Source of the DNA: Spinacia oleracea
Lineage: Eukaryota > Streptophyta > Magnoliopsida > Caryophyllales > Amaranthaceae
Assembly: GCF_020520425.1 (NCBI RefSeq)
Contig: NC_079489.1
Span: 14,966,001-15,030,000, forward strand
Direction: 5' to 3'
DNA: 64,000 nucleotides
The translations under genes and the position numbers were made by a program. A model generated the notes under the pieces. The model saw nothing but the letters and a program-made list of their open reading frames with translations. It made no database searches and was not told the origin of the DNA. Positions 47,401 to 56,813 of this stretch are shown here, one piece after another; within the stretch, counting starts at the first letter, position 1; the number at the start of each line of letters is the position of its first letter.

Positions 47401-48315
47401 TTAAATCTCCTCACTAGCGTCGCTGTTCGAACTATCTTCTTCGTCAGCTGAATCCTCCACAACATGCTTCATGTATTCTTCATCGAAGTACCATTTCCCC
47501 GTGTAGCGCATTGCATTTGCCAATGCCATCTGCCTTTCGTAAGACTCAGGATAATTATGTTCAGAGTAAAACGGATTTTCTAGTAACAAATCAAGCTCGC
47601 TCATTGTGTCTAACCCATTAATGTCTATCATTTCGTTCTTAAACTTCAAATACTTACAATCATCGTATTGTAAGTAGTAAAAAAGATCAAACATTCCAAA
47701 ATTAATCCAGTCGAACGTTATTTCCCTTTCAGTGAATCCCATATATTTGCGACCTAGCACCAAAAGTCCAAAATGACCAGACTCTTTTTCATGCACTGCT
47801 AACCTATGTACAACATCATCTAACCAATACTGGATAGGCTTAAAGAGCTCAAAGAACTTCACCAGATAGCGATAGAATAGCTTATTCTCCATGCACTTCA
47901 TTAATATTTTTTTCAGCTTGTGCAAGTTAAAGCTAAATGCCATGTTGTAGGAGTCAACTAAGTAATACAAAAAGCAGTACGCTTCTTTCCTAAAACGTCG
48001 TGCACTGATAATCTTAAGCGGAGTTAAAAAGGGCCATTTAGGGTTAAATAATATACCCCCAATTGCATCATCCCCGTGCCTAGAAACCGCAACAAGTAAG
48101 TGTGGGAAGAATTGACCTTTAGCCCTACTGCGTACCGTGAATATGCCGACAACGTCTTTCACATCCCGCTCACCTGACTCAGCTAAAGTGGCCATTATGT
48201 CGTCAGTGTCTATTGCCTTAGCCTTCCCTTTCTCCCTCGCTGTATAGCGCCTTCCTCTCGGTGTTTGCCCCTCTTCCATACCATTATCTACTTTTTCCTT
48301 TCCTTTCCAAGCCAT
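47401..48315 (-). CDS. Orphan protein, 304 residues
   Basis: The ATG at 48315 (MAWKGKEKVD) starts a long intact frame. Basic residues 1-35 (RGRRYTAREKGKAKAID) precede a region rich in aromatic residues: FLYYLVDSYNMAFSFNLHKL, NKLFYRYLVKFFELF, HFGLLVLGRKYMGF and FGMFDLFYYLQYDD. It ends in an acidic tail (DSADEEDSSNSDASEE). The mix looks like a folded nuclear protein. No family is recognised. It faces away from the endonuclease-like gene at 49395 across a 1-kb divergent spacer. Confidence 0.6.
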   Translation of the reverse strand: MAWKGKEKVDNGMEEGQTPRGRRYTAREKGKAKAIDTDDIMATLAESGERDVKDVVGIFTVRSRAKGQFFPHLLVAVSRHGDDAIGGILFNPKWPFLTPLKIISARRFRKEAYCFLYYLVDSYNMAFSFNLHKLKKILMKCMENKLFYRYLVKFFELFKPIQYWLDDVVHRLAVHEKESGHFGLLVLGRKYMGFTEREITFDWINFGMFDLFYYLQYDDCKYLKFKNEMIDINGLDTMSELDLLLENPFYSEHNYPESYERQMALANAMRYTGKWYFDEEYMKHVVEDSADEEDSSNSDASEEI

Positions 48316-49394
48316 GGCCTACAATGAGTTATATTAAAATCTTAGCTAAATAACAGCGAACGGATTTGTATTAAAATCTTAATTATATATGACAACGTAC
48401 ACTACCAGACCCCTCATAACATACTTGTACCGAACCCAAACTCTATACGTACCAGACCTCACATAACTTACATGTACCAAACTCTACATGTACCAGACCT
48501 CACATAACTTACATGTACCAAACTCTATATATACCAGACCTCACATAACTTACATGTACCAGACTCTTTGCGTAATGTATTTACTTTTAGTACCAAACGA
48601 CATATTTAAGCGGGGAAACACTTTTGGGTATAATAGTGTGTGTATGGTGTATGAGTACACAATTATACATTTGAGATTTTTGAATTATTACTTGTAAAAA
48701 AAAAAAAAAATAGTCCGAAAACAAATATGTGTAACCCAAAACAACAGACAAATTAAATTAAAATGCATAATTTGATACATGGTGATCTATCAAAAGTTGG
48801 AACCATGAACGAACAACATTAAAGTTAATGTTCACGTTTAATCTCCACCTTTGACAATAAGGTAAGCTGTGAATAGTAGATATTTAAACAATTACAGTAG
48901 ATAAACTTGGATTACCTGGACGTTGTATGTCCCCTATTGAGTGACCTCTTATGCCGTATGAAAAGGTTTGAAATGTTTGTGTTTTGCAGTTAGAAGTTTG
49001 GAGTTCTGGTTTAACTATTTAAAGGAGGATACCTCTTTTAGGGTTTTAGGGTATCCGTATTTGTTTGGTGGGTGTGGTAAATGCAAGTAAATGAAGGGAT
49101 GATAGATGTAGTTATACGAACTAAATGAACTCTCCATATTGGTATGAATGTTGACAGAATGAATGGATAACCCCTTGTACCTTTGTACTTTAAAATGTAT
49201 TTAAAATTTATAGTTCACTTAATGCTTATAAATGCAGAACACCTACTCATAATAATGAAAACCAGCTTATAGTACACTTAACTTGAATTTGATAACAACA
49301 TCACAACCACACAATCTCAGACAAACCAGAAAGTTCAGTTTTGCATAACAAACACTTAGTTTGGTTGTCTGTCTCTTTCCACGTAGAATTGAAG
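48316..49394. promoter_or_regulatory. Divergent intergenic spacer with TACCA-rich repeats
   Basis: 48385-48570 holds three to four copies of a ~42-base unit CTCACATAACTTACATGTACC plus AAACTCTA, that is, alternating TACCAGA and TACCAAA. The remainder probably contains the promoters of the genes at 48315 (minus) and 49395 (plus), but no box is decisive. Confidence 0.5.
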
Positions 49395-50764
49395 ATGAAT
49401 AAAACACCCCATAATAATAATTCTACCACTCCCCACAAGAATAATTCTCCCCACGAGAATGTTCTTAAACAAGTTGTGTCGCATGAAATGTCACCAACAC
49501 GACAAATTCACTTTCATCCCCGTGTTTCAATGTACTTCGCCCCTTCGAAAGGTACGGAACCGGAGATTGATTTAAATAATACAATGTTCTTTAAAACATA
49601 TGACGAATTACTCGAAGATGATGATTACAACCCCATTTCTAACGAATGGGTTAGAGCAGCCATATTTTCAAAAACATGGGACAGGGACGGGTTCCCTGGT
49701 ACGTTCATGTTAAGAGAAGGACCACGGATTGATCCTTACCATTTACCCACCCCAGACGATTCTACAGGGATCATTCACGGTGGTTTGTTGTCGTACATCG
49801 AGTGGGAAGCTTGGCAAGAATTTGATGCCATCCCTGCAAATTATCTTGCGCCTATCGACCCACGTCCGGTTCTTCACATAGATCAGACACCCATATATGC
49901 GGTCCCTATCCGTAAAACTCCGATCTTCATGGGTTCTTATACTGATGCCTTACATGTCATGAGAATTTCAAAGCATCTACAATCTATTGACCTAGATGTG
50001 TTCTACCACGAGGTCAAACGAAGAAGTAGGAGATATCATCAAATACAAGTAAGTGCTACAGACCAGTATTCCGGCCAGCTAACAAAGGCGTTGCTAGTAA
50101 AGGGGTTGGTGGTTGTTATATGGAATGCAAGGGGTGTGACCCGACCCTCGTTTATGATACACTTCAATGAGATATTTCAGAAACTCAACCCAGCCCTGAC
50201 TATAATTACTGAGTCCAGAATTGGTGAAGCCCCCCTGTTGTTGCTTGCCCAAAAATTACCTGGGGCATACCAGCACGATGTGTTTGGTCCAACCGGCCGT
50301 GCGGGCGGTGTTGTGATGTTCTGGAGTGTTAAAGACATTCAACCTTCCATTACCCAACGAATGTTTACCAATTCATGCTTCCCCGACGAAGTGAATCATC
50401 TAGTGGGGTTGAAGTTCCATGTAAGTTTCCTCCAGACCTGTAATACCAAACCTTGTAGGTTATATAACAAATTAGATTTTCAGGTATAATTTAGTAATAC
50501 CAAACCTTGTAGGTTATATAACAAATTAGATTTTCAGGTATAATTTAGTAATACCAAACCTTGTAGGTTATATAACAAATTAGATTTTCAGGTATAATTT
50601 AGTATACCTTGGTCTATAACAAAAAGGGTACCAAATGTAGGTTTCAGATATAGTTTAGTATACCCTTATGTACTTACATAATTATCTGTTTGTATACTTA
50701 TTTAATGTTTCAGGCAGTCATACAAGGATCCCCGTGCAAAGTAAAAAGAAGGCTGTATGAATGA
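49395..50764 (+). CDS. Endonuclease-derived paralog 1 (LINE-EN-like C-terminus)
   Basis: Two exons, 49395-50420 and 50714-50764 (GTAAGT donor, TTTCAG acceptor, phase 0), give 358 residues. The N-terminal two thirds is a domain I do not recognise, shared with the genes at 53061 and 54518: PEIDLNNTMF, IDPRPVLHIDQTPIY and DALHVMRI. From residue 238 it reads VVVIWNARGVTRPSF, LTIITESRIG and AGGVVMFW. This is the start of the endonuclease/exonuclease/phosphatase fold as in plant L1 elements: Asn of WN and Glu of TE are 29 residues apart, as N14 and E43 are in human L1 endonuclease. The second catalytic half (Asp/His motifs) is absent, so nuclease activity is unlikely; binding or a structural role is inferred. 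The last exon adds a basic tail (CKVKRRLYE). Confidence 0.7.
50441..50603 (+). repeat. 54-base triplication in an intron
   Basis: Three near-perfect copies of a 54-base unit (TAATACCAAACCTTGTAGG at 50441, 50495, 50549) lie inside the intron of paralog 1. Each copy carries a TACCAAA heptamer and a TTTTCAG|GTATAATTT sequence that looks like an acceptor/donor pair. Confidence 0.92.
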
Positions 50765-50957
50765 AATCCGGGTTAGTAAACGTTTAGTTTTTTATTTACT
50801 TGCCAATTTAGTGTTTGATGTGCTTCGAATCTCATATGGAGTTTGTATTATAAAGAAATATAAATAATTATAAAGAAATATAAATAGATTCAATTCCAAC
50901 GGAACACGATTTACATAAGTGATTACACAAAGTAATCGGGATATTAAATTCAAATTA

Positions 50958-51320
50958 CCAAAACAACTTTGCAAATACTACAAATAGGCATATTACACAA
51001 ATTCGGAACACTAAATCTAGACGTTTTTCAATTCTAGCTAGGTGATTTTTGACTACATCAAACCCTAATTGTACTAGGGATGAAGGAACCATATCGTCTT
51101 CCTTAATTAAGTTATGGTCATCCACCCACTGAAACCATCCACAGAATCGGCACTTGTAATACAGCTTCATCGGATTTGATGTACTCTGTGAAATGCGGAG
51201 TTCGGTAATACAATTGGTACACGTTGGGCACATTACGGTCTCACACCATAGAATCCGGTGGCCGGCGGTCGCACCAACATTGACGGCAGGAGACGTGTGG
51301 CCAGTCGAACATCTTGACAT
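50958..51320 (-). CDS. GRF-type zinc-finger protein with C-terminal membrane segment
   Basis: 121 residues from the ATG at 51320. C-P-T-C at about 32-35, then LRISQSTSNPMKLYYKCRF and CGWFQWVDD, matches the GRF zinc finger (Cys pair, R.S.T..NP.+.YY.C, CG.F.W.DD). Such fingers bind nucleic acid in Topo III, NEIL3 and many plant TE-linked small proteins. Residues 103-121 (LVFRICVICLFVVFAKLFW) form a hydrophobic anchor. It lies between endonuclease-like paralogs 1 and 2 on the opposite strand. Family known, job unknown. Confidence 0.7.
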
Positions 51321-53060
51321 TATGACAATTGGGTGGAAGGATGGATTTTATTTTTTTTCTTCTGCAACATACTATTCTACAAAATCAAGTTCAAATATAT
51401 AGTGCCAAACGTATGTAGAAGCGTATTCGACACACTTCACTGTAGGGGATATGTTGGGCGGGAATTTTCCTGCTCACCGAATTTGAACTACTTTGAGCTA
51501 AAAATATCAGGGGACTTTATTGTATGGTACAACGTGCCCAACCGATTGGTACCCCAACATCTGAAAACAAATTATTAATATTAGCAACCACTAAAATTGG
51601 TTAAATTCAATAAAAATAAATCCAACAGAACTTAAATGACTATTAATATTAATATTAGCCACCACTAAACCACATACCATAAAACATAATCGTGTATTTG
51701 ATCAAACATGACTACAATGGGTTCGGATTCATATTAGGTCAAATCGTGTATTCGATAACGGGTCATTCGGGAATATGTTGTTTATAAATATTTTAAATTT
51801 CGTATAATCATATTAAAACAAACACCAGGAATGACACGTATCAATTCACGTGTCAAATCCTGATGCGATTTTTTCTATGAATAGAACAAAGTTTAAGATT
51901 ATTATGTTTGGTAATATTTATCATATTAAAAAACATATAAAATATATAAAATATATTTTCCTAATACATATAAAATATATAAAACCATTTTTAATTCCTA
52001 GTATATTTTTAAAACATATAAATCTAGTAAACCATTGTAAAAACATATAAATCTAGTAAGATATATTCCTAAAACCATTGTTAATTCCTTGTATGAATGG
52101 CTAGCCCTAATTTACCATTCTCGAGAGTATATTGTACCAACATGTATACTTATACGTACCAAACACTCAAATACTTGTCCAAATATTTATTTTTACCCAT
52201 ATTATGTATGAATGGATAACCCTATTTTACCATTTGTTCGAATAAAAAGGACCTTTGAGGACCTTTTATAACACAAATTTTGCGAGAAAGGACCTTTTAT
52301 AATTTTTTTTGTGAAAACACACCTTAAGGGACCTAAAAGGAAGTTTTCGGCATTGTCTGAGCTTTCCCGGCGCCCATTGACTTGCACGTGAGCAGCACAC
52401 GTGGCTTACGTTGGCTAAGGACATTGATTTTCCCGAGTCTTGAATTTCATGTTTGATTTTCTTTTGATTTTTTTTTCAACTTTAGGTTTTACAGCTTATA
52501 AATTGTGAATGGCTTACACTACCCTAATTTACCAATCGGAATAATACATTCGCCCAAACGGTTTACTTTAAAGTACCATACACTCAAATCGTTGTCAACA
52601 ACTGAATCACTAAATTCAATTGTTAATTGACTAAATTCAATTGGGGTCGTACCACACAACTAATTAAAAGGTTTAATTAACCCACATTTATAACGAATGT
52701 AGTTGAACATTATTTATATAGGATTTGCTGTATAAGTAGTAAACACTGTTGTACCAATTATGATCAATGAATTAAAAAGGGTACCAAACTAGGGTACCAA
52801 ACTAGTCGTTCAATTGTAATAAAAATGTAAGGGCCAATTTAATACACAACTACCAAAGATGTTAGTAAAAGTAAATGCTAACAACTACCTGCTCAGAACC
52901 CTAAACTGGGACTTCGTATTTATAGGTACAAACTCCCTTTTGAGCATTCTTAACAACATTTAACTTCCAACCCTACCTCTTACAAATATTTTCAACTTCA
53001 GTGAGTAGCCGTAGTTGAGCAGCCGTAGTTATCACTTCATCATTATACCAGATTTTCAGC
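51321..53060. other. Intergenic spacer, no gene recognised
   Basis: AT-rich with several TACCAAA motifs (52157, 52782, 52795) and ATATAAAATATATAAA tracts (51930-52060). A leader of paralog 2 probably lies at about 52920-53060. Confidence 0.4.
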
Positions 53061-54137
53061 ATGAAGAAGATGAAGTCCATTTCTAGTAGAGTTGCCCAAA
53101 ACCAGGTTTCAGGGCCATCTCAAAATTTTATTTTTCACCCAACATCTGTTCTTTACTTCGACCAGCCAAAAGCATCAAACTTACCTGAGGTAGACTATAA
53201 CACCACTAGCTACTACGTCGACCTCGAAGAATTTGAAGCGGAATTCACCGTACCAGAGGCAATAAAGTCAGATTTGGAGTTGCAACTTACAGCGGTGATG
53301 ACAAACACCCCGTACGTACATGATGCTTTCCCGTGTGCAGTGATGGCTACAACCGAAGGAGGACCTGCTCCTTCACACCGTCCTCTAATTACCGACCACC
53401 CCCATTTACATCAGGGGTTTTGGGCCTTCTTAGTATGGTGTTCCAACATTTTAGCAGACGAAATGTCTTGGAAGTTGTTCCCTTCCGAGCTTATTGCAAT
53501 AATCGACCCCAAGCCAGATATTGATGTTCAAGATCTGCCCATTTATAATTTTCCCGACTTCGAAGCTCGGATATGCATTGCATCATACTCAGACGCAATC
53601 CACGTTATGAGGGTGGAACAATTCTTCTCTAGTCTGGTAGTGGGAGTCATGGACAAGAAATTTTCAAAGCCTTCACGGGCGTATGCGGAAATACGCGTAG
53701 AAGGGCAAAAGATGTTCGCCGGAGTCCCCCCAACGATGATCCCACGCGGAATGATTGTGGTTGTGTGGAATGCCAAGTCTATGACAAGGCCTTCTTTCAG
53801 GGAAACATTCTTCTCACTTTTTGCAACCTACCACCCATCCCTCATAGTTGTAACTGAAGCTAGGATCAGCCACAACGACGGTAAGGAACTTATAAATAAC
53901 CTCCCGGGAAAGTACGACAGTACCGTATTCGACAACATTGATCTGTGTGGAGGGGTGGTGCTTATGTGGCGTGTGAATGAGCTTTACGTCTCGTACAAAG
54001 AAGCAGATTTCATGATAGAAGACGCGTTGTTCAACGTCACGTTTGAGGTACTTTTCTTCCCTAACGCTTCTCTTTTCTCGAAGTTGTCAACTTACACCTG
54101 CCAAATACATGTTAGAATGGTGCCAATTTCATGTTAA
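53061..54137 (+). CDS. Endonuclease-derived paralog 2
   Basis: The ATG at 53061 (MKKMKSISSR) opens 358 codons. By comparison with its paralogs the first exon should end at 54047 (TTTGAG|GTACTT; 329 codons); the codons after that read into the intron. Shared blocks are LPEVDYNTTSYY, APSHRPLITDHPHLHQGFWA, IDPKPDIDVQDLPIYNFPDF and DAIHVMRVEQFF. The endonuclease-like end follows: IVVVWNAKSMTRPSF (Asn at about 237), IVVTEARI (Glu 29 residues later) and CGGVVLMW. I could not find the short basic terminal exon seen in the other two genes, so either a different ending or partial loss is possible. It has 28-base-scale identity only in motif blocks with paralog 3, its nearest relative. Confidence 0.65.
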   Translation: MKKMKSISSRVAQNQVSGPSQNFIFHPTSVLYFDQPKASNLPEVDYNTTSYYVDLEEFEAEFTVPEAIKSDLELQLTAVMTNTPYVHDAFPCAVMATTEGGPAPSHRPLITDHPHLHQGFWAFLVWCSNILADEMSWKLFPSELIAIIDPKPDIDVQDLPIYNFPDFEARICIASYSDAIHVMRVEQFFSSLVVGVMDKKFSKPSRAYAEIRVEGQKMFAGVPPTMIPRGMIVVVWNAKSMTRPSFRETFFSLFATYHPSLIVVTEARISHNDGKELINNLPGKYDSTVFDNIDLCGGVVLMWRVNELYVSYKEADFMIEDALFNVTFEVLFFPNASLFSKLSTYTCQIHVRMVPISC

Positions 54138-54517
54138 AAAGGTACCTAACAATTATTACCGAGTACACATTAGTATCAAAAAGTACCATTTTAAAATTGC
54201 AACTGCGTACCATAATACATCAAAATGCATTCTTCTTTAGTACCAAATAACACTAAAGTGTACCACATACTCAGATGATCTTATTTTGTTACAATAAGGT
54301 GTACCAGTTTCATGATCGTCTGTTGTTTAGTACAGTTATGGTGTACCAACGTTACGTCAAATTGAAATTCATAATTACTGGCTTGGGTGGTTGGAAATGG
54401 AAATGAAATAAATGTGCAAGTAAATATGTTCTTTTTAAGGGAGACCCAACCATTTTCAACCACCCTACCGTTCATTTCATCCAAACAAACAGTTCCCCAA
54501 CATTTAATCCTTCCACC

Positions 54518-56040
54518 ATGTTCAGCGCCGTACGAAAACATAAACACTCATCCAAAGGAAAATCTATTACTTCACAGATCGCCAACATTGAAGTGGGTAA
54601 TAATAGCAGGACCACTCTCCTATTGAATCCAAAAAATATTATCTATTTCAAACCCTTATACACTTCTAAGTTGGTTCCAGAAGTAGATTACAATAACACG
54701 TTGTTCTACGTTGACGGCGAAGACTATCATCGTAATGTGTACATACGCGACGCGATCCGATTTGACTTAAGAAACCAGTTGAGGGACAAGCTGTTGAGGA
54801 AGTCTTATGATCGTGAAAGCTTCCAATGCGATTTAATGGCGACGCCAGATGGAGTCGCTTTGCCGCCGCACCGACCCTTAATTGAAGACCAACAAGACCT
54901 ACATCTGGCATTTTGGGCATTCTTGGATTGGACATCAAGGAAGTTAAGAGCATCTGGGTCTACCCAGTTGTACCCAGACATTTTGATCCCAATAGTAGAC
55001 CCCATCCCAGGCATCGACATAGATAATCTACCAATTTATAGCTTCCCCGATTTCAACCGTCACTTGTTCATGTCGTCGGACGCGGACGCAGTACACGTTT
55101 CGAGCATTGACGCCTTTTTCCATTATGTGGAAATCAATGTGACACCAAGATCCTTTTGGAGATGGCCTCGCGAGTATGTCGATATTAGTTTGAAAGGAGA
55201 TACAATTGGCTACGGGGACTACCACCCCTTTTTCCCGAGGGGAACAGTGGTTGTTGTTTGGAACGCCAGATCCATGGCGAGGCCTTCTTTCGAAAAGGGT
55301 TTCAAAAAGCTTTATGAAGCTCATAAACCCTCGCTCCTGGTTATAACACAAGCTAGGATTACTTGGCAACATTGCAAGCAACTTGTTCATCGACTTCCAG
55401 GTAATTATAAATGCAGTGTGTTCCAGAACCTGCGTGACTGTGGTGGGGTGGTAGTTATTTGGAAACTCTGTGAAATTGTCGTTAAGTTCATCGAAGAGAA
55501 CTTAGAACCAATGACCCTGTTTAAACTCATTGCAAAGGTTAGTTCAACCTCTAAATGTCTGTAATTAATTATTAGTTTCGTTGCTTTCTGACTATATTAG
55601 GATATCCTCTTGCATATTAATCAACCAACATTATTAATACAAAATTTGTTTACGTACAACTTCTTAGTTTGACAACCAAATAGTACAGGCCCTGTGTTCA
55701 TTTGGTTCAATCGAATATATTGTTGATAGTTCGAAACGGAACTAGTATAGTCCTTGTGTAAAATTTGGTTACTTACTAGGTACCAACAACGATAGTTTGA
55801 TATCCAAAAAGTATAGTCCCCGTTTAATTATAATATGTAGTTTGAAAAGGAAATAGTATAGTCCTTGGTGTAAAATTTGGTAACCGAATATGTTGTTCCA
55901 AATTTTACAACTGTAGTTTTAATTCTTTTGTTGTTGTGTTCTCACTTTTTATATTTCACTAATAATGTTGGATGATCTATGTTGAGCAGCCAGTCTTCAA
56001 GCCCCGGAAGCAACCCCTTGCGCGTAAGTTGGACCTATAA
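54518..56040 (+). CDS. Endonuclease-derived paralog 3, catalytic Glu replaced
   Basis: Two exons, 54518-55537 and 55990-56040 (AAG|GTTAGT, GAGCAG acceptor, phase 0), give 356 residues. The last exon is again exactly 51 bases and ends basic (KPRKQPLARKLDL). Shared blocks are VPEVDYNNTLFYVD, PPHRPLIEDQQDLHLAFWAF, VDPIPGIDIDNLPIYSFPDF and DAVHVSSIDAFF. The endonuclease-like end is TVVVVWNARSMARPSF, LLVITQARI and CGGVVVIW. The metal-binding Glu position reads Gln here (TQAR against TESR and TEAR in the others), which argues against catalysis. Only 380 bases separate it from paralog 2; the tandem arrangement indicates local duplication. Confidence 0.7.
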
Positions 56041-56813
56041 GGAGGAGACGATGAAAGTCGTGTCAGCAACAACTTTGACACTACTTTAAATAGGTTATTA
56101 ACTAGACTAAGCGAAAATTATTACCAACACAACCAACCACAAATTTTTACCTGTGGGTTCGATTATCTCGGCTTGTATCTCGGCTTAATGTCTAATGTCT
56201 AATGTCCATTTGTCTAATGTCTGTTAGTCTAATGTGTAAACTTTAATATGTATTAGTCTAATGTCTAAACTTTAATATCTCTCGGCTTGTATCTCGGCAT
56301 GTACTACACCTTATGTACTAGGTGCTTTGTGTTGTATCTAAACTACGTTTTATTGTATTAAAGGACAATTATTTGTCAGTGCTAATAGACGAACTCTGAA
56401 TTTAACAAACAACTATTTATTATTGTGTACCAAGCAACTATCTCACGAACTCTAAATTTAACAAATACCTATTTATTATTGTGTGTACCAAACATCTTAT
56501 ACACGAACTCTAAATTACACCGATAGGTTGACAACCAAATAACTATTTATTATTGTGTGTACCAAACATCTTATACACGAACTCTAAATTACACCATCAT
56601 CTAAGAAACTTTTTGTACCAAACACCTTATAGGCAGACACCTTATAGACAGACACTAAATGTAGGCCGAACAACACCTATCTCACGAACTCTAAATTTAA
56701 CAACTAATAAACAATGTTATACAATGTTACATTATTACCAAGTGTTATAAATTAAATATAAATAATCAACAACTTATTACGGACTACAAGTACCCTATCA
56801 AATGAATTACGTA
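56041..56813. repeat. Convergent spacer with ~80-base repeats
   Basis: 56390-56690 has three to four imperfect copies of ACGAACTCTAAATTTAACAA with CTATTTATTATTGTGTGTAC and CAAACATCTT. 56190-56280 repeats TGTCTAATGTC. It separates paralog 3 from the end of the transposase gene. Confidence 0.7.

Noticed and set aside
50441-50489. Coding extension of EN-like paralog 1 past 50420
   Set aside because: It reads into a 54-base intronic triplication; GTAAGT at 50421 and the matching exon structure of paralog 3 support splicing.
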